A stretch of 64,000 bases of DNA, taken from contig SIJG01000048.1 of assembly GCA_023374025.1 (NCBI GenBank), forward strand, positions 1,038,383 to 1,102,382, given 5' to 3'. This DNA is from Heterodera schachtii (taxonomy: Eukaryota > Nematoda > Chromadorea > Rhabditida > Heteroderidae). The stretch's first letter is position 1. Every line of letters starts with the position of its first letter. The translations under genes were made by a program, and so were the position numbers. The notes beneath the pieces were generated by a model, which saw only the letters and a list, made by a program, of their open reading frames with translations, searched no databases and was not told the origin of the DNA. This document shows, piece after piece, positions 1 to 11,383 of this stretch.

Positions 1-424
1 TTTTCCGAAAAATTTCTCTTTCTTCGAGTTCGCTCCGTTAACTTTGGCAGTCTCAGTCCGGATCTTGTCCTTCAGACCATTCCTGATGTAGTCCGACAGT
101 CCCAGTCTGTCCATCATGTCCATTCCGAGTAAGTTCTTTGATTCGTCTTTGGAAACAAAGAATTCCTTTCTTCCTCTGCTTCTCATCTTTAACCAGGAAA
201 ACTCCTCCAACGCGGATGTTGTTCACCGCTTTTTCCTTCTTTCCTCCATTCTTCTTTAGCCATGCCTGGTGCTTGGCACACATCCTTTCCAAATGGCCAT
301 TCCTCTTGCACTTTCGGCAAACAAAACAAATCTTTATTAAATTATTGGAAACAAAATGATTCATCTCGGTTATACAATGAATTGCAAATAATAAAGTAAA
401 AAAACCTGCGAATTTATAAATCAC
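1..424 (-). pseudogene. LTR-retrotransposon gag zinc knuckle / protease fragment
   Basis: Remnant of an LTR retrotransposon (Gypsy or BEL type), read leftwards and running off the window edge. The first frame (424 to about 175) contains a CCHC zinc knuckle, CRKCKRNGHLERMC (C-X2-C-X4-H-X4-C), the nucleic-acid binding motif of Gag nucleocapsid, followed by a Lys-rich stretch. Another frame, open from about 190 to base 1, encodes KNLLGMDMMDRLGLSDY, which resembles the C-terminal flap/helix segment of retropepsin-like proteases (LLGxDxMxxLGL). The catalytic DTG/DSG motif is not seen between the two, so a deletion plus frameshift separates gag from protease. RT, RNase H and integrase would lie left of the window if they survive. 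G+C here is clearly higher than in the flanking AT-rich DNA. The motif calls are fairly secure; the superfamily is not. Confidence 0.6.
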
Positions 425-430
425 TGTTTT

Positions 431-1860
431 TAATTAAAGAAACAAAAAAATAAATAAAAGTAATAAAGTAATTATCATCAAATAACAAACATTTATAAAA
501 TAATTGGAATTAATTGTTAATAAATAAATGAGTGCTTGAATCTATAGATATTTTAATTAAACAAAATAAATTGTTTAATTTTAGCATGCTATAACATAAA
601 ATATTAAAGGAATCATTTTTTGAAAAAAATGAAAAAAATAATAAAACTAAATTTTTGTTTAAAGCAACTAAAATATATTTTCAGTATATTTTTTTATTTT
701 GAAAAATATTTGTAATTTTTTTTTGAAAAAAAAAGTGAAGATATTTTTCTATAAGATCAAAAATTTGTAATTTAAAAAAAAAGAAGATTTTGGTAAGATC
801 TTTTTTTTTAGGTTTCTAAAAAAAAAGTCGGAGTAGTGATTAGATAACGTCCTATATGGTACAAGGCCCTGTTTTTCGTTACCTTTGAACATTTACAAAG
901 ATTTAAAAAATGACCTTTTGAAAAAAAAAAATTTATTTTTTAGTGTATTATGCTTCTCATGCTCGATCAAATCGAACAAATTTATTTAAAAATTTTGAAT
1001 TTTTATTTGTTTTTTATCTTTTTGTAAAGAATTTTATTAAGGGGGTCTCGATTTTTGATAAAAATAGAAAAAAGAATTAGCGAAAAAACTAAAAAATATA
1101 AATTTCATTCAATTTTCATAATATTTTTCCTAAATATTTTTCGTAAAAGATAATTCACAAAAATTAATTGATGATCTTTTGACGTCCAAAAAAAAATGAA
1201 AATCATAATAGTTACATGACAAAAAATAACAAATGCTGATTAATTAACCATAAAATGAAGATTTGAAAAAAAATATTTTTTTTAAGGTTTTTTGTTTGAA
1301 TTCGATTTCGAATTAATTTCCTATGCGATAGAAATGCACATTTTCAATGAGCGTGCTTCTGTGTTCTTTCCCATTTTTCGATTATTTTCATTTTTTCTTT
1401 TGGTTTTTTATAATTTTTTTTATTTTTTGTTATGTATATTTTAATCTTTTATAAATTTATGTTTTTTTAATTTTTTATATTCTTTATTTTAATTTCCCGC
1501 GGCGAAGTCGTTAGTTATTATAAAACCATCAAAAAATTAAGTTTCATTTTAAATTTAATTAATCACCTTTTATTTACAATGAATATTACAATGAAATGCG
1601 AATTTATTGAAGCCAGGATCCAAATTGTTCTGATTAATTATTTTTTTAAATTTATTTACATAAATGTGAATTAAAAACATTTTTTATTATTATATTATCA
1701 AATAAATTGAAAATCATATAGCCTTGTAAATAGACTAAAAATTTGTTTTGATCATCAATAAAAAGAATGAAACATTGATGAGGAAAAAAAAGAAAAGTAA
1801 TTGAAAAATATGAAAGTAAGCCAATTTAAAAGAAAATTTTTATGAAATGGCGACTAAATT
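431..1860. other. AT-rich gene-free stretch
   Basis: Long A and T runs, frequent stops in all frames and no conserved motif that I can recognise. A short GC-balanced patch near 840-900 has no reading frame. Confidence 0.6.
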
Positions 1861-1973
1861 AAAGTGCCAAATTTGGCATTGTTTCATTTAACAGATTTGC
1901 TCATTCTATCTATATCATCGTTTGAAATTTTGTTTAATTATTCTGACCAAAAATTACATATGTTTGCCATTCA

Positions 1974-2168
1974 TTGCTGTTACAATTGCCAATTTCGAAA
2001 GAAGAGCAAATTGTATCCGATAAGATACGGCAGTATAAGTTGGACCCAAAACAGGGGACACAATTCGAGACGGAAAATAAGAGACATGAATTGGCTACAC
2101 TGAATTTAGTTGAAGGCTTTGATACGAATGCCGATAACAGGCTTATAATTAATTCCTTATCGCCTTGA
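1974..2168 (+). CDS. Possible exon-like coding fragment, unrecognised
   Basis: A 64-codon open frame with more balanced codon use than its surroundings (contains DKIRQYKLDPKQGTQFETEN and LNLVEGFDTNADNRL) and a mixed charged/hydrophobic composition that does not look like translated AT noise. The other open frames over the same bases are less protein-like. I do not recognise a family and see no clear start context. A splice-site-like AG lies nearby, so this could be an isolated exon, a gene relic or part of a decayed transposon. It is the only protein-like stretch between the left-edge retrotransposon and 9 kb. Confidence 0.25.
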   Translation: MLLQLPISKEEQIVSDKIRQYKLDPKQGTQFETENKRHELATLNLVEGFDTNADNRLIINSLSP

Positions 2169-4090
2169 AAGGAAAAAACAATTTCTAAAATAATACTCAA
2201 AAACTTACATTCACAATAATACAAATATGATGAAAATTTGACACTTTAATTTGTCTCGATTTTTCTAAAAATTCCATAAAAAATGTATTTAAATTTCAAA
2301 AAATTGGTCTTTGGATTCGTTCTCCAAACTTTTTCTGGCAACATGCTGGCAAATATATTGATTGGCAAGAATTTGTGCTAATTTAAAAAATTTATGATTT
2401 TAAAACATCTTGAAAAATGTGTGTTCAAAGCCTTTTTTCATGACTTTTTCGGGATTTTCGTGTCAATTCATGCCTTTTTTTCAATGGTTTGGTGGCTATT
2501 ATAGTCCCTTTTTTGCGATTTTGGTGCCTTTTTCGGTCTCTAGTGATGACTTTGTGGTTGATGATGGATGTATCTTAAACGTGTCGCATGGAATTTTTTT
2601 ACATTTTTTTAAAATTTTCTCAAAATTTGTTACGTCAAATTTTAATGTTATTAGCTTTTTTCATGCTGATAAGTAATTTTATTTATAAGAATATTATCGA
2701 CACCGCCGAAAAAATTAAATAAAAAAATTCGAAAGTGCTTAATTATAATTTTTAATAATTGCATCATTTTTAATAATATACAAATTACATAAAGTAAAAA
2801 ATTGATTTGGATAATATTACTGATGATCAATCACCATTTTAAATAAATAAATGGTTATTAAATAAAAAATAAAAATCCTATTAAGTAAAAAATAATAATC
2901 TAAAATTTATTATTGAATGGTTTTTAAAGTGAATATTATGTTTTTAAATTAAAATCACTTTTTAAATTATTAATGGTTAAAATATTAATTTGAAATTCTG
3001 GTTTTGAATTGCTCTTCAATTTCCAAACTCAACGGCAAATAAATACATAGTCGATGATTATGAATAAAGAATACAAATTAATTATATATTAAATATACAA
3101 TAAACATGCAAATTTTAGCAAAATCCGTTATAATTTTGCTTATTCTACTAAATTTTACATTCTTTTAAATATTCTATAGTATTATGTGTTAAAAATTTTG
3201 AGCTATTTAGTGTCTTTTTTTGGTGCAAATTCATAGATTTATAACATGCAGTCCTTCTTAAAAACTTTTAAGAAAATTTTGTTTATGTGCTAAATATCAT
3301 TCACTAACTATTTCTTCATTTCTTTATTCCTTGTTGGGTATAAAGTTTAAAGAAGAGCGCTGAGTATTGAGTTTTAAAATTTATATCTTTTTACTATGTT
3401 ATTATTTTAATAAATTTCTGCAATTGTCATTAATCATTTATTTTTTTTTCAGCAATTTAAAATTTGTCTCATTTTATTTCTTTATAAGTTTTGTTTTGTT
3501 GAGTCAAATATAATTAAAATGTAAAATGAACATTTAACTTGTTTTTTCTTTTTATTCTAACAATAAAAAAATCTTTAGAAATGTAATTGATTGGTTTAAA
3601 AATTTAGAGGTTTATTTTGTTTTTTAGAAAAAAGTATTAAGATTTTTTTATTTGCTGTTGTCAATAATTAATCCATTTTATTTAAATTTTATTAAGTTTG
3701 TTTTTATGTGAATTTATTAATATTTTTTGTTAATTAAAAAATCATTACCTTGCCAATCATCCATTTCTTTTCTTAAATGGTAAAGGATGAAGATTTTCAA
3801 CAAAATATATAAATAAAACAAATGAATTTCAAATATTTTGAGTTTATTCATTTTATATGAGTGAAAATTATATTTTAAACATAATAATATTTATTTATGA
3901 TTAATTAAGTTTTCTTTTATTAATTTACAATTATCAATTTAAGTTATAATATTTATTGAAAATTTAAAATATAATTAATATTCACATTTCCTTAGGTTCA
4001 TCTTGAAATTATTTTTGGTGGCCTCTAGTAAAATGATGCTCATTTTTAAATTCTATTTAAATTTTTATTTTTTTTAAATTTTGACTAAAA

Positions 4091-4270
4091 AATTTGTCTT
4101 TGTTTAATTCTTGGTTTTAGTTTTTTATCGTTTAAAGGATTTTTGTTTTATTCTCAAACCAATTAATTCAATTTATATTTTTTTGTGTGTTTGATTAAAC
4201 GAAAGAAAAATATAAATATATTGAAAAAATGTATTAAATATTAAAAAATTTTACAGAAATATTTTAAAGA
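4091..4270 (+). repeat. Direct repeat, copy 1 (about 175 bp)
   Basis: Starts with AATTTGTCTTTGTTTAATTC and continues collinearly with the segment at 5192-5360, with scattered substitutions and small indels. Both copies contain the TTTGATTAAACGAAA block followed by a TATAAATATAT-like stretch. No terminal inverted repeats or target duplication are visible, so it is a diverged local duplication of unknown origin. Confidence 0.65.
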
Positions 4271-5191
4271 GCAATACATTAATACAATCATATAATAATA
4301 AATTACGTCAATCGAAGAAGTAACTTTTGGACATTTTAATAGCATGGTTTTTTTTCAAAATTGTTTATAAAAATATTAATTAGTCCTACAAATTATTCAT
4401 TTAAAAAACATTATTAGTTCTATCAGATTAATTTAAAATTTTTTGCCTATTTTTTTTACTGTAAACTACGATTATAACAATAAAAATTTCTTTATAATTT
4501 TATTAAAATAACAGATTAAAAATGCGAATAAGTATTAGAATTTTAAAAAGTCATTAGAAACAATGGTTAATTTGTCCTTGTATTTTTACTAATATTATTT
4601 TAAACATATAAAATTGTCGGCTTAAAATTCAATGAATAAAAATAAATAATTAAAAAAGAAAGGAATATTATTTTGATTAAATAAAGAATTTAAAATTTAT
4701 CCACATTAGTTAAACTAATGAAAATTCTGGTGTTCCATTTTCTATTACATTTTAATGTCCAACATTTTTAATCAAATTGTTGATTATCTTTTTATAAATA
4801 AATAATACAACAATCAAAACAAAATAACTAGAAAATACACGAAAATATTCAAAAGTCCATCTATTAAAATATTAAATATTCATAGCACAGTTTATCTCGT
4901 GATAATCAACAAAACACTGCTAAATTATTTAAAAATTATATGAAAAAAGTAGTAAATGAATTAAATGATTAAACAGCGTAATTTATCTAAACGGATAGTA
5001 ATTGAAAATGATAATTTTAAGTACCCTCCAGATAAAAGTATTTGTCTCACTCTTATGCACAAGATAATAAAGGAATTGAAACATTAAAAAAGGCGAAAAC
5101 TTAATTATTAAGTATTTTAATTAATTTCGTTAAAGCTAAGTAATTTATTAAACCGATTAAAGTAAAGAGACCAAATAAATTTTGTTTAAAT

Positions 5192-5360
5192 AATTTGTCT
5201 TTGTTTAATTCTTGGTTTTACTTTTTTTGTCGTTTTAAAGGATTTATTCCCAAATCAATAAATTCAATTTATATTTTTTTTTGTGTAAATTTGATTAAAC
5301 GAAAAAAAGTATAAATATATTTAAAAAAAGCATTAAAATTAAAAATTACAGAAATAGTTT
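5192..5360 (+). repeat. Direct repeat, copy 2 (about 170 bp)
   Basis: Second copy of the repeat at 4091-4270, about 1.1 kb downstream in the same orientation. It is diverged by point changes and short indels. Confidence 0.65.
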
Positions 5361-6239
5361 AATGAACATTTGAAAATATTTATAAACAAACTCTATCCGA
5401 TAAGAATTAAAACAAAGCTATTGAAAAATTTACAACAAAAATTGATAATTTATGTTAATCATATAATGTCTAAATTTTAAGCTAAATATACAAATAATAA
5501 ATTTTTAAAAAATTAAAAAAAAAATTCCGAAAATTTCCGACTTTTCATCAATAATTTTAAAAATCGGAAGTTGGAATTCCAACATTAAATACAATATAAG
5601 CAGAATAATTATTGTTAACTCGAAAGATCTTATACTCTTTAAAATTTATATAATTCTGAGCAGGTTTATTACAAAATTTTTAATTTTAACTGAAAAATAC
5701 AAATGAAAAAATTAAGACATCGTTTAAAAAATAAATAGCGGAAAACCGATAATAATTGTAATTATATGTGGAAGTCAATAAATTAATTTGTAATCACTCT
5801 TATTTGAATTAATAAATAAGTTTCATAAAATTATTCTTATACTTTAAAAAAACTAAATATTATAAATTAAGCGTAATTTTTGATGTTTTATTTATATAAG
5901 TTGATTCCATTAATCTTTTTTTAATATGTCCAGATAATTGAGTTTATTAAAAAGAATTCAAAAAAACATTTAGAAATTTTAAATCATGTAAATATTAAAT
6001 TCATTTTTGTTAAATCTTTATTTTTTGAATACAATTAAGTACTGTATTGAAATAACATTTTTTAATTTATAACTGATCGAATTAGAGCCGATACAATTTA
6101 GGCATTACTTTATTTATTTTACTTATTTTTGATGTATCGTGGTTTTAATTATTTTAGAGATAATGTTAATATATTCAACTTTTTTTAAATGTTTATTATC
6201 ATAGTTTAATTTTTATTTAAACACTTCATAGCTATTATC

Positions 6240-6720
6240 CCTCACGTCGGTTTTTTTCTGTTCGGTTTTTTGTTGCGGGCTGGGAAGGTTTATTAGTTTT
6301 TTATGTACTTTTATGGTTAATCATTTAATATTTTTTAATAAATATTTTATTACATTTTTTTTATCGGTGTACTAAAACTTGACGATTCATTTTTGACTAT
6401 TTTTAAATTAAATTTGTATTTTAATAATGTGTTTAAGAAATGTGGGAACGTGCCGGGCCGTAAGGAAAAATGTCCGAAAAAGTCCCTTTATTTATTACCG
6501 AATTTGCCCTTTTAATTTCCCTTTTATTTCCAAATGTTGAATTGAGTTTTATTGTTTATTAACGAAAATAAGAAAATAAATATAAATAAAATTATTTAAA
6601 ATAAGTGCCGTGTTGATTAAAGGGGAAATGTCTTAACGGGAGGAGAAAGGTTCGCCTATTGAGTCCCGGGGTTTTTGAGTAAATTGAAGAGGGGTTGTAG
6701 GTTACATTTAAAAGATTATT
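6240..6720. other. GC-balanced patch without an ORF
   Basis: Stands out from the AT background, with short stretches such as GTGCCGGGCCGTAAGG (about 6451) and GGGAGGAGAAAGGTTCGCC (about 6638). No frame is open for more than a few dozen codons and no RNA fold is obvious to me. It could be a transposon relic or a non-coding transcript; I cannot assign it. Confidence 0.25.
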
Positions 6721-7539
6721 TAATTTAATTGCGTCTTATAATTTTAATACTGTATTTCAAGATAACACATAATATTATGATAAATTATTAAATTCTTTAT
6801 ATTGATTTATTATTTTTAAAAATTACATGGAATTTTTATATTAGCAAAACTTATAATTATCGGAATATTTGATATTCTTTTTAAACGGAATATTGTTTCT
6901 GGAGTATTTTGTTACTTAATTATTTAATCAACAGAAAATATTTTTATCTTTTTTCCAATTAATCACTTCATTTTTATTGGACAATGTTTTTTGAATTTTC
7001 AGCAAATTACCGTTACAAAATATGCATAATTTTTTTTTCCGAATTTTGGAATAAAATTCATTTAAAAAATTCTGTAGAATTTTGCTTTAATAATAATATA
7101 TTTGGTTAATTATAGTTTTTCAATTTTTTTTTTTAATTTGTATTTTAATTATTCTTTGGAAGGTTTCAAATTTTCATTTTTTTTTATTTGTTACATGATA
7201 TTTATTAATTATGATTTTAATTTTCTGCGCTGATATACTTTCATGTTGAGTGCGCTCGTTTTTTGTGTGCGTCGTATCCAGCATATTTTTTTAAATAAGT
7301 GATTTTTTGCCTCATTTTTAATTTATTTTCAATTTATTCCTTTTTTTTTCCTGTAATATGTTTTTATCATTTATTTTGTTTGTTCTTTTTTCAAAATTAT
7401 AATAATAAATTTCACAATATAAGTGTGGAGCTTTGTTATAATAAATTTATTGTTATAAAGGTTTGTTTATATATCAGTACACTCGTTTTTTTCTATAAAT
7501 ATTATGGTTTTGTTAAAAATTTTTAAAGAATTTAATAGC

Positions 7540-7675
7540 GCATCTAAGACCCACTAAGCGTACGCAAAAGCCGTCTTTTCGACGGTGCTGGTTCATTTCC
7601 TAAAAACCGCCACTCATGCGCGTTTCCTAAATCCGCGAAAATGGGATGATAGTGCGTTTCCTAAATACGCAATAA
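7540..7675 (+). repeat. Small motif cluster with TTTCCTAAA repeats and a hairpin
   Basis: GC-richer island. It contains a perfect hairpin, CCGTC-TTTTC-GACGG (about 7573-7587), and three copies of TTTCCTAAA (about 7597, 7623 and 7659), two within GCGTTTCCTAAA. The segment CCGCCACTCATGCGCGTTTC resembles CTGCCACCCATGTGCGTTCT inside the inverted-repeat loop of the 4.755-kb tandem units (about 15559, 20312 and 25067). The segment just before it (TTTTAAAGAATTTAATAGCG, about 7520) recurs near 44143. Function unknown. Confidence 0.45.
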
Positions 7676-9171
7676 ATTTTAAAATATATTTTAACAAATG
7701 ATATTATTGAAATATGTCTTATTAATGTTTATATAATTTATTAAATTTTCAAAATTTATTTTATATTGTAAATTCATAATTCATATTGAATTAATAAATT
7801 GACGCACAAAATCGCCAATTCCAATCTGATATAATGCATTTAAAAATTTGCAAATGCTTTTTACTTCAAATATGTCAACTTAAATTGTTTCATTCCATTT
7901 TGCCTTGTATTAAAAAATTAAGTTGTGAATTGTATTTTCGTATATTTAATTTCAGATAATAAATCAATTATTAAAGCGCACCGTTAAATTGAATTGTAAT
8001 AACTTTAATTTGTAAATAATAATTTTATATTTTAAGGAATTTTTAATTAAAAATTTTTCATATATTTTTCTTGTGAATTTTATAATTAAAATAAAAAAGC
8101 TAAAATTTTATTGTACATTTATGAAAACCCAATTTTTTTATTCTTTTTCTTGTCATAATAGAAGGTATAATTATTGAAATTTTTAATGATTATACAAGTT
8201 ATGGAAATATAATTTCCGTATGTTGTTTCATTTCAACAAAAAAATGGGGAAAACGACTAAACGAAGATTTAACTAAAAAACAATGAAATTTTAATTTAAA
8301 TAAATTATTAAAAATCCTTTTTAAAATATATTCGAATCATTTGGGCTATTAAATTAATTTTATAATGAAGAAAAAAATTTTATCACAAGACCTTTAATTA
8401 CAATGAATTAAAAGATTTTCATTTCTTTTCGTGCAAGTTAATTACTGCGAAAATATATTCTAATTTTGAAATAAATTCATAATATTACGTTTTTATTTAG
8501 TTGGTTTATTGTGTATTTTTTTTATGATACAAAAGAGACAAAAGTTTTATTTTAAATTTTTGTTTATTTTTGTATGTTTTTAAAAAAGGATTTATAGTTG
8601 CGATTCATTATATATTTGAATCATAGTAAGAGTAGTAAGAATTTGTGTTTATGCAGGCCATTTAAAAGTTGAAAGCTACTAGATTTAAGATATTTACACA
8701 ATTAAATTAAATTTACTTTACGCAGTTAAAAAAAACAACTTTATTTAAATAGATTATTATATTTGATCTGATTATATAGTGATTAAAGAAAGTTTAAAAT
8801 AGAACAATATAGAAAAATTAAGTTATTATTTTAAATACGAACAAATTATAAAATGTACATTATGATGAAATTAAAGAATTAAATAAAATATTTTCATATA
8901 TTTACGCTAATCTATGATTAAAATATGTTTAAAATTTATAATATTCAACGAAATAAAAAATTAGTAAGTAGATTAATTATTGAAATTTTAATTGGAGTAA
9001 AAGAAAAGCACAGCAAAAAATTAAAAATATTGCAATAAATATATTATTTTAAATAAGAAGAATTTTAAAAAAATTTAAAATTTATAAAATGAAAAACAAG
9101 TTACTAATATTGATATAAATTAAAAAAATTTATTTTAATATTTTAAACTTTTTTTGTTTCTTCTCTAAAGA

Positions 9172-9300
9172 GTAGGGTTCGAGCCCCATGGGGCGGGGGT
9201 GGCTTTTCGCGGGGGCGGGGGTTGGCGGGGGTCATAGTCGCGGGGGCGGGGACGGGGGCACGATAATTCGGCCCCCGCGGGGGCGGGGGCGGGGGTTTGC
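9172..9300 (+). repeat. G-rich array, left copy
   Basis: Irregular repeats of GGGGGCGGGG with variants (GGGGTTGGCGGGGG, CGCGGGGGCGGGGACGGGGG). The same sub-blocks recur in the same orientation at 10044-10185. Several runs of four to six G on one strand make G-quadruplex formation plausible. It begins with GGGTTCGAGCCCC, which resembles a tRNA T-arm/B box, but no tRNA body precedes it. Confidence 0.7.
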
Positions 9301-9479
9301 TTTGAATTAGCTCCAAAAACTCAAAAAAAAAAATTTTTTATGAATGATTTCTTTGGCTCCACATTCCTTTATTTGTTGATCGCCTTGATTCTATTTATTT
9401 TGACATAAATTGCACAGATTTTGACTAAAAAAAACCAAATTTAGGGATTTTTAGGTAATTTTTTAAGAAAAAAAGGTTT

Positions 9480-9700
9480 TTTTTTGGGGCCGGCGTGCCG
9501 ATAGGGGCGACCAAAAAAATTAAGATTTTTCTATAATTTTCGTTTTTTAGCTTTATTAAATTATCATAATTTACTCAAAGAAATTAAAACTCAAACTTTT
9601 AAAAATTTTCCGCCACATTTTTCCAAAAAACTTGATTAATGTGCGAGGAAAGAGGTCCGGCGATGCCGATAGGCGCCGCCGGGAAAATTTTAAGAATTTT
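9480..9700 (-). repeat. Dispersed GCCGATAGGCGCC repeat, two motif copies
   Basis: Two copies of a GC-rich core in AT-rich surroundings: GGCGTGCCGATAGGGGCG near 9492 and GGCGATGCCGATAGGCGCC near 9659. The core recurs near 40745, 44715 (opposite strand), 46207 and 46328. In this copy and the 46.3-kb copy it lies downstream, on the minus strand, of the tRNA-like segment, so it appears to be the body of the SINE family. Confidence 0.6.
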
Positions 9701-9842
9701 TAATTAGAACTTTGCCAAAATTTTCGGAAATTTTCCTCTTTTAGATCAAAATAAGGCATTACCCCCAAATCAGAACATTTCTTAGAAATAAAGAACATAA
9801 AGAAACCCTGTATTACTCAGAAAAAATAAATAAAATCAAAAG

Positions 9843-9915
9843 AAAACGTCAACCGATGTCGAACTCATAACAAAAAGTATTGTTAATGTTGAAGCACTAA
9901 CCACTAAACCACAAA
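9843..9915 (-). mobile_element. tRNA-derived SINE head, copy 1
   Basis: Read on the minus strand, this 73-bp segment has a tRNA-like A box (TGGTTTAGTGGTTAGTGC), a degenerate anticodon arm and a B box (GAGTTCGACATCGG, close to GGTTCRANNCC). Its sequence is homologous to 46390-46462, including flanks in both directions, so the two are copies of one interspersed family rather than independent tRNA genes. The arms no longer pair well. The internal A and B boxes imply RNA polymerase III transcription of the parent element. The GCCGATAGGCGCC body follows. Confidence 0.6.
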
Positions 9916-10043
9916 TATTTTGCAAAACTATAAGCAAATTTACTTTATTCCATAAAAATTTGTAAAAGAAGGTTAAAAAATTCAAAATTGTATAAATTTT
10001 TGCCTTTAATTCCACGAATATGCCATTCTTATGGGTGTATTTT

Positions 10044-10185
10044 TCACCCCCGCGCCCCCGCGGGGGTGAAGGTCACGGGGGCGGGGGTTGCGGGGGTCTG
10101 AGTCGCGGGGGCGGGGACGGGGGTGAGGCCAAAAAACCTGTCCCGCCCCCGGCGGGGGTGGGGGTGACGGGGGCGGGGCTTTTAT
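10044..10185 (+). repeat. G-rich array, right copy
   Basis: Second block of GGGGGCGGGG-type repeats, sharing the order GGGGGTT-GCGGGGGTC-GTCGCGGGGGCGGGGACGGGGG with the array at 9172-9300. The two arrays flank the SINE-containing segment in direct orientation. Open frames predicted here are translations of the array and not genes. Confidence 0.7.
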
Positions 10186-10212
10186 GCTGGGAACGAAAAG
10201 GAAGAATGATGG

Positions 10213-10553
10213 ACGGAATGGCGCACGGAAAATGCGACAGTGAAAATTTTATTCTCATAAAAACAAGTTCCTTGGTTTTCGAGGGCACTGACCACGAATC
10301 CGATATCCAATTCGGCCAATTCCGAAGCACGGACCCGAATTCGAACAAAAAGTCGAAATTCCCAAATTTCGAATTTATATTTGTGATTCAAAAACGCCAT
10401 CAATGATTTTTTAATTTCGGCTTTTGGTTCGAATTCGGGTCGGGGTTCGGAATTCAGAACAATGTTCGTATAGAATTTACTTCAATATTACAATGCTAAT
10501 GCTATGGAGCTTTATTTTAAAATATTTGTATCACTGACGCATTTTCCGGTCAC
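10213..10553 (+). mobile_element. Short TIR element A (single-unit termini)
   Basis: About 340 bp bounded by inverted CACGGAAAATGCGACAGTG (left, about 10222) and CACTGACGCATTTTCCGGTC (right, about 10532-10551). The interior carries the TTTTCGAGGGCACTGACCACG...GGACCCGAATTCGAAC block (10278-10350), also found at 41.1, 42.97, 43.45 and 60.7 kb. It is homologous across its length to element B at 40.99-41.51 kb, which has the same interior but four-fold amplified termini. No transposase frame, so it is a non-autonomous MITE-like element. The exact ends and target duplication are unclear because other elements abut both sides. Confidence 0.6.
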
Positions 10554-10579
10554 GATTTAGCATTGTGAAATCGGTGATG

Positions 10580-10776
10580 CGACATTTGCGGCGCTGACAT
10601 TTGCGGCGCTGACACTTGCGGCGCAGACATTTGCGGCGCCCAGCCAAAGCGACACTTGCGGCGCAGACACTTGCGGCGATGACACTTGCGGCGTTACATT
10701 TGCGGCGCCCAGCCAAAACGACATTTGCGGCGCCGACACTTGCGGCGCCCAGTCAAAGTGACATTTGCGGCGCCGA
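10580..10776 (+). repeat. Left arm: GACAYTTGCGGCGC array
   Basis: About eleven units of GACATTTGCGGCGCT and variants. Three units carry the CCAGCCAAAR/CCAGTCAAAG extension at roughly 10640, 10709 and 10749. The array is on the plus strand and faces its inverted partner at 11160-11383. Confidence 0.85.
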
Positions 10777-11159
10777 AATTTTGTGGTCCCCCATAATTAA
10801 TTCTCAAAAATTAAATCTCGAACACCCTATTGTTTTCCTTATAGTCATAAGAAATTCTTTCCAAAAGTAATGAATAACGAACCATTAAATTAAAATGTTT
10901 TTCAGCAGAGCTTTAAGATTTCTTTTGAATTTTACCGATTTCATAAATTTATAAGGCTGGGCAGCAACGGAATTTGTAAGGTAAAAGTTAGCTAAACACG
11001 GAAAGCTGCGGTAAGAGGCGGATTTGCCTCAGAACACAATGGCCGAGTTACCAACTAACTGGCTTTTCATGCTTGGCTTAGCATTTTGCCTATTTGTTTA
11101 TTAAACAGAGGAATACCTAAAATAAAATAAATCTTTTTTTGGTTTGGGGTCATTAATTC

Positions 11160-11383
11160 TGCGCCCAAATGTTATTTTGACTGGGCGCCGCAAGTGGCGG
11201 CGCCGCAAATGTCGTTTTGACTGGGCGCCGCAAATGTAACGCCGAAAGTGTCTTCGCCGCAAATGTCTGCGCCGCAAGTGTCACGCCGCAAATGTCGGCG
11301 CCGCAAGTGTCGATTTGACTGGGCGCTGCAAACGTCTGCGCCGCAAATGTCAGCGCCGCAAGTGTCAGCGCCGCAAATGTCGG
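11160..11383 (-). repeat. Right arm: inverted GACAYTTGCGGCGC array
   Basis: Same 15-mer family in inverse orientation (GCGCCGCAAATGTC), again with TTTGACTGGGC extensions at about 11176, 11216 and 11315. Unit order is not an exact mirror of the left arm, so the arms have exchanged or rearranged units independently. Confidence 0.85.

Larger units (their letters stand above)
2230..9165. other. AT-rich gene-free stretch with minor repeats
   Basis: No convincing coding region. Within it are a direct duplication (4091-4270 and 5192-5360), a GC-balanced patch without a reading frame at about 6240-6720, and a small GC-richer motif cluster at 7540-7675, listed separately. The short open frames are low-complexity Phe/Ile/Asn/Lys translations of AT-rich DNA. 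Confidence 0.6.

Noticed and set aside
9165..9190. tRNA gene ending at GGGTTCGAGCCCC
   Set aside because: The T-arm-like sequence lacks any acceptor, D or anticodon arm in the preceding AT-rich 70 bp.
11030..11090. tRNA-Leu/Ser-like stretch (AATGGCCGAGTTACC) in the foldback spacer
   Set aside because: Only an A-box-like segment is present; no B box or foldable tRNA body follows.
10580..11383. Possible CRISPR-like array of short repeats
   Set aside because: Repeats are contiguous or separated by the same fixed extension, with no unique spacers, and the sequence is eukaryotic.
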